A DNA stretch of 64,000 bases from Maylandia zebra. Taxonomy: Eukaryota > Chordata > Actinopteri > Cichliformes > Cichlidae. Location of the stretch: assembly GCF_041146795.1 (NCBI RefSeq), contig NC_135170.1, positions 5,480,033 through 5,544,032 of the forward strand, written 5' to 3'. Of this stretch, positions 13,980-26,229 are shown piece by piece. The position numbers and the translations under genes were made by a program. Every line of letters starts with the position of its first letter. Position 1 is the first letter of the stretch. The notes under the pieces are model-generated. The model was not told where the DNA came from, did not search any database, and worked only from the letters and a program-made list of their open reading frames with translations.

Positions 13980-14851
13980 TCATATTTTGGGGGGTTTAAT
14001 AAATTTGTCCATATTTCTAGAAATGAGAGCTGCTCCATCCAAAGTGGGATGGATGCCGTCTCTCCTAACAAGGCCAGGTTTCCTCCACAAGGTTTGCCAA
14101 TTATCTATGAAGCCCACATCGTTTCTGGGACACCACTCAGACAGCCAGCAATTTAAGGAGAACATGCGGCTAAACATGTCACTCCTGGTCTGATTGGGGA
14201 GGGGACCAGAGAAAACTACAGAGTCCGACATTGTTTTGGCAAAGTTACACACCGATTCAATATTGATTTTAGTGACCTCCGATTGGCGTAACCGGGTGTC
14301 ATTACTGCCGACGTGAATTATGATTTTACTGAATTTACGTTTACGCTTAGCCAGCAGTTTTAAATTTCCTTCAATGTCGCCTGCTCTGGCCCCTGGAAGA
14401 CAATTCACTATGGTTGCCGGTGTCTCTAGCTTCACGTGTCTGAGAACAGAATCACCAATTACCAGAGTTTGACCCCCGGCGGGTGTGTCGCCGAGTGGGG
14501 AAAAACGGTTAGACACATGAACGGGTTGGTGGTGTACCTGGGGCTTCTGTTTAGGACTATGTTCCTCCTCACCGTGACCCAGCCGCCCTCTTTCCCCAGC
14601 TGCTTGGGGTCTGCCGGGGAACAGCTAGCGGGGCCTACGCTATCTTCGGCTGCACCAGCTACAGGGGCCTGGCTAGCTACAGGTGAATGAAGGGTGCGAA
14701 GCTGAGTCTCCAATTCAGTAATCCTGGCCTCCAGAGCTGCAAATATGCTACATTTGTTACAGATATCATTACTGCTAAAGGAGGCCGAGGAGTAACTAAA
14801 CATCTGACACAATGAGCAGGAAAGTGCAGGAGGGACAGATGAAGTAGCCAT
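13980..14851 (-). pseudogene. L2 ORF1 with SGNH/GDSL-type esterase domain, frameshifted
   Basis: The first part (14,851-14,459) starts MATSSVPPALSC with a CSLC...CNKC zinc-ribbon-like cysteine pattern. It leads into a coiled-coil-like stretch (AALEARITELETQLRTL). The second part (14,516-13,980, another frame) has [10 protein letters not shown] (nucleophile block), [12 protein letters not shown] (the GxND block) and [13 protein letters not shown] (catalytic Asp/His block). This is the esterase known from the ORF1 proteins of CR1/L2 LINEs, where it is thought to aid membrane or RNP handling. The two parts overlap out of frame, so one frameshift lies near 14,460-14,516. Confidence 0.8.
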
Positions 14852-15317
14852 GGTGCTAACGAGTCGGCTACGAGCTAAGCTAAGCTAGCGAAACAGTACA
14901 GAGACAGTCAGTGAATACTTTGGGTATAAATTAGGTAGTGAGTACACAGAAAGTGTGCTTCGGATAAAGCACGTGAAGATTATACTATGAGAAAAGAATG
15001 TATTTAAAAGTTTTTAATTAAATTTCTAAGCAGATAAGCTACTCAGAAACACCACTGTGTTTGAGCAGGAACAGGAAGTGATACTCTACCACAGAGCGAG
15101 CAAACACCAAGTGACAGCGCCACCAAGGAGAAGAACTGGTGACTACAGAGAGCACAATCCTCTAAGAGATGAGATCAAAATATGTTTGTTGTCTGTTTGG
15201 CTTTGTTTATCACAGTGCCTCCCAAATGATGTATCATAGGGAAAGTTTGGGTGTGCCTTGTGATTTTGTTTGGACCATGCATTGGTACTTCAGTGTACAA
15301 CTGCACAAAAAGTAATA

Positions 15318-15485
15318 CATGGTAAATTGACTTGTTCTTATATTGCGCTTTTCCAAAATACTTGAGCACTCAAAGCACTTCTAACGACTGCATCGGGAGC
15401 AATTTGGGCTGCAGCAGACTGGAGCAGCCAAAGATCAAACCACCAACATTCCAATTAAAAGATAACCTGCTCTACCTCCTGACAC
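15318..15485 (-). mobile_element. degenerate tRNA-derived SINE
   Basis: Read on the minus strand this follows the order of the SINE at 61.3 kb. A tRNA-like region ('gagcaggttatc..') is followed by 'cccaaattgctcccgatg' and 'aaagtgctttgagtgctcaag', then '..gcgcaatataagaac' and 'ttaccatg'. It is much more diverged than that copy. Confidence 0.6.
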
Positions 15486-15489
15486 ATTT

Positions 15490-16880
15490 TTGCCAAACAA
15501 GCTAAAGGAGCAAGTCCAATAACTGTCTGAAGAAGTCATCAAATTGTAACATTGTGGCAAACAAGCTGAAGAAGGTCCTTTTAATGCCAAACATCTGCTC
15601 TGAGAGAAACCTGGCCTACTTTAAAAGACCACTGGGTCTGAATCATAGGCAGCAAGAGTATTTGTTGGACTGAGTGAAGGTGTGTAATAAGGCCAAACAG
15701 GCGAGTTATACGCAAATAGAGTTTGTTTCAAAGGGGGAAAATGCAGGCACCGAGACAGCTGGCTACATGTAACACACGCTTATAATGAGAAGAAGAACTT
15801 GCATGGCTTGCACTTAAAATGACTGGCTGAACAATCCCGGTGTAAATTTGACCAGGACTCCACACAGTAAAAAAATACAGGACATAGAGGTTATTTATAG
15901 TTGGCACATCGGATGTTAAGACTCCCAGTCTCTACCATCCTGAAATAAAAACATCCTTCCAGTGTAAACTGTCAAAATGATACAAGAACTACTACAGAAC
16001 AACACAAGTTGAAAAGTAAGACTTCAGACCAACACAGCACCTATTTTACTGTATGTAAAAGACAGAGTAACACAACCCCTCCAGCAAAAACCCATCTCTG
16101 TGAAGGATAGCAGAACACCTTTTTCCTATCCTCGACACAGAGGAAGATTCAGGCATCCAAATAAAAATAAAATAAAATAGAATAAAATATTGAGCTGCAT
16201 TTTTAATGTGGTAAATCTATAATTTTAGTACTTTAGGGTTCAAATTGCAACTAGTGCATTTACTGTAAGGTGATGCTGTGATATTGCACAGCAGTGTCTT
16301 TTGCGTTGCTCCCTGTAACTAGAAGAAAGGAGATCAACTGGGTGCTGCATCTGTTTTCTTTAAAGTGGGCCAAAGGTTGTAAAGCATAACTGTTTGATCA
16401 GTAACCTAAAAAAATCCCAGATGAAGACATTTTATGCAGAATGTGACAGAGGAAGTCTTTGAGGATCCCACCTTAATGATGTCTGCTGCTTGGGTGTAGG
16501 TGCTAAAAAAAAGTTGGGAGCAGAGGAACGAATAACAGACTGTTGGGAAATGTCTTCAAAGCAGAAGATGAGTGGGGGAAATTATGAAGGAAACAAACAG
16601 CTGATTAGGTTGAGAAGGAGACGGAGACCACTGGGAAGGAGATGCACATAATAGATGAGCTGTCATCTTCTGTAGCCCACTCACTTGTTCAGCTGCACTA
16701 GTAGGTGTGCGTTTCTTTCTTCCCTTCATTGACTGGAATCAATTCAGCTATTGATTCTGACACAATTAAATCAGTCCTTGAGAGCACCTACTCAGCGCAG
16801 GCTGGAAAGCAAGAATCAGCACTGGCAGCAACAGCTAGATTTTCAATTACATACGCAAAATCATGTGTGAAGGGTTAAAT
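15490..16880. other. non-genic stretch
   Basis: No exon, RNA gene or transposon boundary is recognised here. Confidence 0.45.
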
Positions 16881-16884
16881 TGAG

Positions 16885-17140
16885 TTTGGTGCTACAAATC
16901 ATCCGTCCAATTTCTTAACCATTCCAACTGCAGCATATCCCAGCAAACAGAGGCACAATACACCCCCATCCACACCTACGGCTAATTTAGAAGCAACTAT
17001 TAAGCTAACAAAGATGAGAAAACCAAAGCACTGGAGGAAACCCACGCAGGCACAGACAGAACACGCCAGCTCCACACAGAGAGGCCCCAAGATCCGTGCT
17101 CTTTTAACCACTGCACTGCCGCGCTGCCTGATGATACGTG
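16885..17140 (-). mobile_element. decayed copy of the element nested at 6.7 kb
   Basis: The order 'cccatccacacctacggctaattta', 'ggaggaaacccacgcaggcac', 'cgccagctccacacagag' and 'accactgcactgccgcgctgcc' matches the body of the 6732-7118 insertion with many substitutions. No target duplication is visible. Confidence 0.65.
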
Positions 17141-17439
17141 CAACCTAAGTGTTACAGTATCACCCTGACAAATAGCTTCCATAGCATGAACATTACATGT
17201 CCAGGTCAGGGCTGATTCAGGATCAGCTGTAAGAAAAGCAAAACACAGTCAGACGATTCTAACACACACTAGCTCAAATCACGAAGCACTATGAGAGTGC
17301 AAGGCAGCTCACTCTCTGAGCAGGATTGTATTTTGTAACAGTAATAGTCCTGTATGTTGTTTACATTCATATTCCTATATTGTTTATAATGCAGTGAAAA
17401 TCAGACAAGAGTAGCATGACAGATATTTCGTTTGATTGC

Positions 17440-17880
17440 ACAAAGGGTAAGTGATGGATAACAGCTCGTTTTATAAGGTTTTAAAGACATTTTTTTGAAA
17501 GTTTGACCTTATTTGACCTTGAAGATGAGGCCAGAGGTCCAAAGTCCCCATATATCATTCCCTATATGCCTATATGTTGTCAATTCAAATGATGGTGGGA
17601 AGAAACATAGTTTAAATGTCTCAATATTATCACTTTGACCTTCAGATCAATCTGCTGACCTTGAGGTCAAAGGTCTAAGCCTTTTGTCAGTTTTTGACCA
17701 GTAAATCAATAAATATGTTGACACTGAAGTCCAAGGTGGATGTAAGCCAAATTTTAATCAGCTGTTAGCATGACTCCACTCTGCGCACCTCCAAAGTTTT
17801 ATCAGAATTAATTGAAAACTTTTCGAGCTATTGTCTTTATAGACAGAATGACGCGCACGCAAACACTATCAAAAACCTAA
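17440..17880. repeat. diverged repeat rich in TGACCT/AGGTCA words
   Basis: The stretch repeats TTGACCTT / AAGGTCAA in both orientations, including TGACCTTGAGGTCAAAGGTC near 17,659. It ends with 'tttcgagctattgtctttatagacagaatgacgcgcacgcaaac'. It resembles an interspersed repeat common in fish; no coding is seen. Confidence 0.5.
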
Positions 17881-17884
17881 CCTA

Positions 17885-20088
17885 CTGTATTGTAAAACTG
17901 ACAATAGTCACATATCATGTTTGGATTAAAATTTCCCTGATAACGGTTTTCCATCACTTTTATGTCTTGGTGAACTCTTGGCCCATGCTCATAATCGCCT
18001 ACATTTAGTTTAAAAAAAGTCGAGATGAGAAAGTAAAAAGTGCGTCGTCAGCGACGTTCTGGCCCTCATTAGCTGATATGGTTTCAGGATTTTATCCACA
18101 AGCTCAGCATAATTCTCTGCTCTGTGATTGCCAAGAAAATTCTGGACATCTCGCACCAATGCATTCCCCGTGCTGATTTACTGAACTCCTTGTCAAGAAT
18201 CAGTTTACCAACAAACATTGGATGTGGTGTCACTTTTCATAAGACTGAACTTATTTCTTAAATTCTGAATCTCACTGACATTTCTGTCCAGTCATCCTAG
18301 TTGTCCAATCCTTGGAACATAAAAGCCAAAAATCAAAAATGGGACATGCTAGACCAAAACGGTTTATACAGTAAATCAAGCAGTATGGTGCATTTACAGT
18401 AACTTTGGCTTTAAGTCTTGAGCTTGTGCTCTCTAATCCAGAAGGCTTTATGAGGACCAGATGGCTGGTGAGACTGAATAGTGAGCCAAAGGTCATTAGT
18501 TCAATCGGCAAAGGGAACCCAAGTGTCTTACTAAACCATTTACTTCTCTCCAACCATAACCTGACTCGCTGCAAATTGGCACGAAAGCTATTACGAGGCA
18601 AAGGCAGAATATTCCCACATGAATTCTAATTTCAGTTTAGCATTTAACCTCAGATCAATAGTCACTTACTGCCTCACCATACTACCCAGGGTCGACACAT
18701 CTTGTTCTTAAAGGTGATGTAAGGTTTATTATAAGCACTTTGACTGTGGTTATTTATTATTAGTGTAATGCACAACTCTGGGTCCTGCTGCTGACTGGTA
18801 TTGCCTTTAGTGAACCCAGAGGAAAGGCTCCAATGAACAGCTGTTCATTCATTCCTGTAACCTGTTACAGACTCTGTTAACAAGCTGTATTTTATGGAGA
18901 GTTTAAAAAAAAGTGGGCAAACTCAGTAAGTGAAAACATAATGTGGGGTTTTTGTGATTTTGGAGGTCTGGTGTGGATGCATAAACTAAACCTGTATGAT
19001 ATGGGCAAAGGTATTGAGCCACACTTTCTTTTAGTCTTTACACACCTGATCTGTATTGTCAGGCTAGCAGCTGTGTAAACACTGTGAGTTCAGCATCACA
19101 GCGGGAAACCCATAGTTGTATCTTTTTTTGTCATTCCCGCCTCTAGAGCAAAGCCAACACAGTGTCAGAAACAGGAGATGAATGCTGGGCTTTTACAAAT
19201 ATGCTAACTCGTGCCAACATCTGGTCCATTAAGGATTTTTCTCTACTGCCTTCTAACCTCAAAGCTGGATGCACTTGAATAAAAATTGCTTGCTGACAAG
19301 CCACACGAGCTTTCCACGTTCTGGGCTTAACGCGTACATTTTGCTGGATGACTGTGCACACTGTAAACTGCTTTCATAGACTTTCTGAATGTTTCGCAGA
19401 CAAAATCTTTAATGGTTTCTGGCTGATTATAAACAGGAGATGTGGCATTCATGGACTCCTGAACAGCAATCCATCGGAAAACTCCAAAATGCTACAGGCA
19501 GCATTTTTCTACCCTCAACAGCAAAGAATCAGAGAAAAGCTGAACCAAGAAAACATATGAGCTGATGTGTTGCAGTGACAACAGTGACAACAGTGATAAC
19601 AGTGTTGACAGTGCGATCTTCCTATATTATGGTCCCGGTGTATGGTTACCATAGTAAACATGTGAGATATTAGAGGGCATAAGCGTTCTTGTTTTTATTG
19701 ACTAATCGTATCCATATCTCAAGTTTGCATGTACTTATATTGAAGTATTTATTTGTATCTTGGTCACCAGTGAAATAAATGTTAAGGCTCTTAGCAGACC
19801 TAGCAAGTTTCTTTGATAATTTCATGCTTGCTAGCTTGTGTGGTAATATGCTTTAGAACAGGATTCTCTTGCTGAGACTGTTGTTGATGCCAGGACCGTT
19901 TCAGTTTGGGGAACTGTTTGCTTTGTCCTGATATCCTCTGACAGATGACTTTATGCCCTGAAACAGTACAAACTGTGCTGGGCACTTCAGAATGAAGGGT
20001 ATACGAGTGAGTGCCAGCTGGGGACATCAAAAATCATGCCTGTGGACACTTCTGACAAGCTGGGTGACCAGGGGGGAGGACATGCTAT

Positions 20089-20090
<2 letters not shown>
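17885..20090. other. non-genic stretch
   Basis: No gene or repeat family recognised. A short GACA-rich stretch occurs near 19,575-19,610. Confidence 0.45.

Positions 20091-20169
<79 letters not shown>
20091..20169 (+). repeat. (CA)n microsatellite, about 39 copies
   Basis: An uninterrupted CA dinucleotide run of 79 bases. Open frames of His/Thr or Val/Cys repeats crossing it are artefacts. Confidence 0.98.
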
Positions 20170-20175
<6 letters not shown>

Positions 20176-23020
20176 CAGACTTGGGGAAATGTGATACATT
20201 ACTAAGTCTGGTAAAGGGAAACATGATAAGCTTTGTATTCATTTGTGGAACATGCTCTAATGCAAAGACACTGCTCAGTGCTACAACAAAGAGGTAGAAG
20301 ATAATGAATGCACAGTAATGATTAGAATGTAATATAGACAGCAGAATGTTTTCAGTATTAGAGCACGGTCATTGATTTCCTTTTATCTTGTAAAACTAAA
20401 GTCAAAAAATTGTGAAAAGTTTAAAAATTTTCTGATGTGAATTTGAGGCCCAACGTATATATACACTGGAAGCATTAGATGTTTGTGAATAAAAACATGC
20501 ACTGTAAAAAGATGATGATGCTTCTAAACAAGAAAAGAAAGAAAGAAAAGATTCTGGGTTCAAACGATTCTCAGGAGAAGACAGCAGCAGGGAGAATTTC
20601 AAGGTTTCCAGGAGTTGAAGCTTTATCGGCATCTAGCTGTGTGTATGTGTCAGGTACAATAGTATCTTAGATTATTGCATATTCAGTACTGGTGACCATT
20701 TTCAACTCAGAGTGCACTTGTTGCCAAATGCAGTGGTCTGATTGGTCAGATCTGTTTATTGAGCTGATAAAATAAATACTGCAAATTGGTCCTTTAAAGT
20801 TATGTGTTCAGTGTAAATGGCTGATAAAGAACAGGTGAGTTGGCAGAAAAAAATCTAATGCACAAAATATTAATACAAATTTTATGTGTCAGGTCTGTGA
20901 AGGTCTTAAGATTTAATTTTTTTTTTTTACACTGAAATGTAAGCTAATTCTTCATGGCTCGAGAAAGGAAGACATTTTTCCTGGTGACAGAGAGCTAGTT
21001 TCAGTCTTTTAGCGTGATTTTAAGGATGTAACTCTTTTACTTTATGCACTTCTTTTAAAAATAAATTAACTGGAAACATCAAAAACTCAGACAGATGCAA
21101 TCTTGTTTTGTCAGTTTACTTGGAGAACTGAGGTTAGCACAATTAGCTTGCTAGCTAATGTGAAATAAGAAGCTGCTTGTTCCCTTAACAGATTTTTTTT
21201 TAAAAAGCATTGCTTCATAAAAACAGCTAAGAACATGGAAATTAAACTAGCCTCTGTTGTCAGAGTAAACTCCAAAGAAGCTGTTTGACAGGGAAAGGTT
21301 TCTCTAAGTGTTAAAAAAATCTTAAGAAGCTTTGATTTCTGCTCCCTCTAAAAATGTTTTAGAAAAATTTCCATCTTGAATTTTTATGGTCTTCATGGCT
21401 TGTCAACTTCATTTGTATTAGTTTGCGTTGGTTTTGAGTCTTTGTGCAGTTTTATTGATCCTTTGTGCTCATTTTGTGTCTCCATAGTCGTATAGGCTTG
21501 AATAGTTTGTATGAGCCTCTTTGTGATGATCATCCATGTCTTTTTGTTCTTTTATGCTCTTTTTGTCTCTGTGCATACAGGAAGCTTTGGCCACACAATT
21601 ATTATTAAATGATGCGTGGGTCTAGCTCATGTTAAGTTGTTAAAATATAGTACTATGAATTGTTGTTATATACAGCAATATAATGACAAAAACACATTAA
21701 TAACACGCAGGCAGATTCCTCATCTAAATCATGATAAAAATAAAACCTGTGGTCATTTCCATGCAGTGTTGACTGAGCTCCCTTGAATGCTGAACCTCAT
21801 AAATCAGGCAGCAGTTGGAATGTAAAGACATGCTGATAGAGTAAAACGACTGCTGGAGTATCAGAAAACAGTCCCACTGAGGGAGGAGGTGCTTCCACTT
21901 TAAGTGTGATGTAGCAGTCATGTTTTCCACTGACACATGAAATCCGGGCACACGCAGCTTGAGGCTCGTTGGATAACAGCACCAAGCTAATGGTGTGTGC
22001 TTGTGCTACTCTCCAGCTTTAGCATGCAGAGAGGTGATCAAGAGGTTAAAGAGGTTATGTTAAAATACAGTAAATGTACCAGCACAAGGCACACCCTCAA
22101 TCAGAAGCACACTGGGTTTCACTGTTTTTAGATGAGCACAGTGAGAAAGTTGTTGTGTGGAATGCTAAGGCTGTTAGCACCTTGCATCATGACTCGGCAG
22201 ACCACCTGCACTTTTGTGCTGATGAGTCTGTCTTCAACTCAAATTAATACAAGCTCTGCACTGGAAATGAAGCTGCACTGCACCATTTACATGGTGACGT
22301 GGTAGGATGGGCTTTTTTCAGAAAGCCATTGTGTCGTAGACTTTGTAAGTGACTTGTTGGTTTGATCCATTTGCCTTCTGGCCAATGGTGACATGAGAAG
22401 GTTTAAACCTTTCTCATATTTGTGTAGTATGTAGCCAACAGCTGATGTGCTTAGCTCAGCACAAAGCCTGGATGCGGAGTTGGAAAAATGAGAATTGTCC
22501 TTTTAAGAAGAACTTTGTGCCAGGCTAAAGACCTATTTCATAACATCCATTTGACATTAAAAATAGGTGTTAACCATACTAATTAAAGTTCTGCACCTAA
22601 ATAAAGCTGGACCTTCATTAATGCAGTTGGTAACACCACTGTTTACCTAAGATTTCATGTTAAAACAGCAGAACCTGAGACATTAAGAATCTCCAGGCAA
22701 TAACTAATAAAGGGGACTTCTTATATTAATTTCAAGTTCCATATTTTATCATCTGTGTCTACAGAAGTTGCTTATTTATCTCACTGAGGAATCATGTGAC
22801 TGCTAACTGTGTCATTAACTTGCCCGCCATTTTGGATAAGTGACAATCATGGTGACAATGTAGAGTGAGTGCACAAAGTCCCAGAGTCATGCAGGCCTAC
22901 AGACTGATCCACAACCATCTGGCAACCACTGTCGGTGAGGCAAACACCTCTCTGCAACTGCTTTGGGTTGCTGGCAGACTGGTACAGTCACTGGAACATG
23001 CTGGGAATCTGTGATTGCCT
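20170..23020. other. non-genic stretch
   Basis: No supported gene. The part 21,400-21,590 is a loose, decayed repeat of 'ttttgtgtctctttgtg'-type words often seen in fish introns. The CTAGCTAATG-type words near 21,140-21,165 are noted in the findings. Confidence 0.45.
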
Positions 23021-23025
23021 ATTAA

Positions 23026-23116
23026 TGTTTGCAGACAAATACATGTCTTCCATCCAAAGTAAAGCTGCCCCAGCAACCTTCCATATGAATGGAAGACATC
23101 AGTTTGTCTGCAAACA
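23026..23116. repeat. strong foldback (stem-loop)
   Basis: Arm 23026-23053 pairs with 23089-23116: 14 bp (tgtttgcagacaaa), a three-base internal bubble, then 11 bp (atgtcttccat), around a 35-base loop. The surrounding 22.85-23.3 kb looks like repeat DNA, but no element boundary is clear. Confidence 0.85.
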
Positions 23117-23664
23117 ATAATAGTCAAGCGGAAGCTATCATATATAAATCATAAGGAGGTTTTTGGTACAGACACTCCAGCGACAACTGGTGACCGTCAG
23201 GAACCACTCTCCAATAGATACACATTTCCCCTTGTAACTAGTAGTTGTATCACATCCTATATGGTGGAAAGCTCTTGTGTAAAGTCCACATAATGTTGCA
23301 TGAAAAACTTCTATACTGGGATGCGATGCTGCTCCTCAGTTCAGTGTTTCCTGTAGGGTAGGGTTTGTGCTCGGTCATGGACACGTAGCAGCGTAAGAGA
23401 GTGCGGACAAATAGTCATTACTGGCTTTTCAAGTCCACTTAAAGTTTGCCTGAAGTGAACATGTGTAAGTTAGCATCATAGTGTAGTATCTTGTAAAAAG
23501 GTCTTCGCAGTTACAAAAAAATGACAGACACGCATGTATCTAGTGATAAAATTCTGTCACTCTGAGACAAACTGACTTACATGATGCCAGATGTCAAATT
23601 TATCTTAAACTGGAGAGCTGGTGGGACAGACTCAATGCAAATAAGCTGTGGAACACTGAGAATA

Positions 23665-23892
23665 CCCATATGGAAAAGAAATAGTAAAAACTTATATGAT
23701 TTACTCATGAAAGTGGCCACTTTCTCATTACTTTCATACATTGTTTTAGTAAGTATCCAAAACATACAAGCTTCATTATATAATTTTTCAAGGGATCTTA
23801 TATCTGTTTTCACTCTTGTATGCTTTTCATACAAGTTTCACACAAGACAGATACAAACTTTATAAGATTTATATATATCTTTTCCATATGGG
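23665..23892. mobile_element. 228-bp MITE with TA target duplication
   Basis: The ends carry a 15-bp perfect terminal inverted repeat (cccatatggaaaaga at 23665-23679, complement at 23878-23892) and are flanked by TA on both sides. This is the pattern of a Tc1/mariner-mobilised MITE. Similarity between the ends continues more loosely inward ('..ataaatcttata..' versus '..aaaacttatatga..'). An internal palindrome (cttgtatg...catacaag, about 23,815-23,835) adds secondary structure. There is no coding capacity. Confidence 0.85.
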
Positions 23893-23894
23893 TA

Positions 23895-24955
23895 AGGAGT
23901 GAAACTCAGTTAAATGAATTTCAATGTTTGGGTTATTTATGACACTGCTGATCTTAATTTCACAGAAATTAACTTGAATTATTTTTTGTAATTGAAACTG
24001 TGCGGCGCCTGCTCAGGGCAGGTAGAAAACTTTCCGATTCGCAGCATGTAGGAGAAAAAAATCCCCCAAAGTTGATTACATGCAGACAGCTTAATATTGC
24101 CATCGCAATTTATACTCGATGGTTACGATAAAGCCATTTTAACCATTGTACGTGGACAAACGAACACATCGAGTACATTCGATATATTGCCCTATAATTC
24201 ACCATTATAACAGTGTAGTCTTGGCACTTTCTTTTTACACAGTGAAAACAAATGTGATAAAACGTTATCTGGTAAGCTTTAGAGAAGAGCTTAGTCTGAC
24301 TTGACTAACCATGTCCACTGTTTGCCTGTTTTATGCTAAGCTAAGCTGAGCAGCTGCTGGACGTAGTATCATAGTGATAGTAGGTGTCAATATGTTTCTC
24401 CAAAGTCATACATGGAGTCATGGAGGTAAAAGAGGCCTGGAATAATGATATATATACATCCGCAAAAACGAGAACATCTGTCAACTGTCGATATTTATCT
24501 TTTGTGTTGGCTAAAAGTTCAGAAGCCCTGCAAACAGTATTGTTTGTTTACAAAGATTTCTCTGTTGGCTGAGGACAAAGGGCTAATAAATTACAACACA
24601 GACACAGAGGTGTTGGTGCTAGCTTTTCTCAGTATATGCCACCCTAGTGACCAGGTTGCTATTTACTGCGTTGCATAATAAAGGCAGCAGTTTGGGGGTA
24701 TCAGGGTTTAACCCAATAATTCCTCCTGCAGTACCAGTCCTGGTGTTATTGCCAGGTGTGACCTGTATAACTGGGGCTGTGTGAGAATGACACCGGGCCA
24801 CTAGGGGAAGCTGAGGCCGGTTACCTGATATCATCCTCCCTCCTTTTCGACAGGTTGCACGCAACCTACATGTGCATATGTAGGTAGGTTACAGCCCACC
24901 AGTCAGCCGTGCTGCTCTGCTGCTTCACACCGCATCCAGCGCTCCCTAACGCCAA
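23895..24955. other. non-genic stretch upstream of the CpG-rich block
   Basis: No exon recognised; it probably lies in the first intron of the minus-strand gene that starts at 25.4 kb. Confidence 0.4.
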
Positions 24956-24979
24956 ACACACACACACACACACACACAC
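24956..24979 (+). repeat. (CA)n microsatellite, 12 copies
   Basis: A short CA run inside the CpG-rich DNA flanking the 25.4-kb promoter. Confidence 0.95.
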
Positions 24980-25413
24980 TGGAGCACGTAAGGCTGTTTT
25001 CACCCTTGTCACCAAAGCACCACTCTGCGCGTCCCACACAACACCGTGCACCCTTCCACGCATCCACGAAGCTTCTCAGTGGTCGCTTTTCACGCAGTCG
25101 CGTCAAGGACAAGCAGAGCCCAGGATTAAGCACCGAAGCAGCTGTAACGGGGTGGGGGGTGGGGGGGCTGGTGGCGAACACACCGTCCTGTAGCAAATTG
25201 CTGCACAAGCTACGCGTTATCACACGGTGTGAAATAAACACCAGAGTCCGCAGTCGCGGTGACATTCAGGTGCTCCGTGTACCGAGACCCCTGACAGTCC
25301 GCACATACGGCTCGTCCGACATTTTGCTCTGCGGGTGCGCTTCTTTCATTACCAGCCACGAGCCGGACTGAGAGCGATTTGTTACAGGAATAAACGCAGC
25401 GCACGGAGCTTAC

Positions 25414-25425
25414 CCGGGTCGCCAT
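25414..25425 (-). CDS. first coding exon (Met-Ala-Thr-Arg) of an unidentified gene
   Basis: On the minus strand the promoter-like DNA leads into a good start context (gaagATGGCG). The codons Met-Ala-Thr-Arg follow, and then a strong splice donor (CCGG|GTAAGC, donor at 25413-25412). The exon would end in phase 0. The following exons must lie at lower coordinates, but I could not identify any, so the gene cannot be named. Its likely first intron covers the repeat-rich region below 25.4 kb. A chance ATG and donor remain possible, but the match with the upstream promoter elements makes a real first exon likelier. Confidence 0.5.
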
Positions 25426-25600
25426 CTTCACGGTTGCGGTAGATCAGGGGCTGCAGTTTGAGTCAGCGGCACACAGGACAGCAGGGACGGTCAGGGCGAA
25501 AGGATCGACAGCAGATGGGCTTATAAGCTGCGGCGCACTCGGCTCTGATTGGCTGATTCGAGCGGAAGCGGAGGGAGACGTCACCCTACTCGTCTGGCTC
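25426..25600 (-). promoter_or_regulatory. CRE/CCAAT/TATA-type promoter and 5' UTR
   Basis: Reading on the minus strand, a CRE-like GTGACGTC (25577-25584) comes first. An inverted-CCAAT unit (CCAAT at 25548-25552) follows, then TTATAA (25521-25526). That would set a start site near 25,490 and a 5' UTR of about 65 bases before the ATG at 25425. The flanking 24.9-25.6 kb is rich in CpG, unlike its neighbours. Confidence 0.6.
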
Positions 25601-25619
25601 TTTGAGCAAAAGTGGGTCT

Positions 25620-26225
25620 ACATTGTTAAGGGTGGCATCCCGATGGATAGCGTTTGCATATTTGGCACGCGCACATATATTAGACAGTTTCTTTTCCCTT
25701 TTTCTAATAACAATAATGTGAACTCTCTAAATTCTAAAGTGACTTTCAGTGCAGTAAGTGTCATCCCGCCTCCATTCATCGGCTTTTTATTTTTTGGTAA
25801 ATGAAACCAGAGCCTCAGATTTCTGCATGTCAGCACCACGGACAGCGCTCTGCCCCACACGCTGCTGAACTGCACCACCCCACGGCTGAACTAATTCAGC
25901 ACCACGGACCGTCCAGGCTGTATGTTTGTTTGATCGCTTAAAGGTCCTGACAGCAGCTGAGACTTGCTAAAGCGTACAAAGTTAGAGCAGGAAGAAGCAG
26001 GAAGCTGAAGAAAGTCTCAGGCAACGATGATCGGCTAACTTCTGTGTTTACATTAAAGAATCATATTGACACAACAGATAACACTCTAACATAAACTGGA
26101 CATTAATGTAGGGGTGTTTTTAAATGATTATTTTTACTCTAATATTATTCCTGCAAGATCTCTTAGCTAACTAGCAAAAGCACATTGAAACTCAAAACTT
26201 AAAAGCATACTTCTATTCTATTCTG
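25620..26225. other. non-genic stretch
   Basis: No exon or element recognised between the promoter and the Tc1 remnant. Confidence 0.45.
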
Positions 26226-26229
26226 TTCT

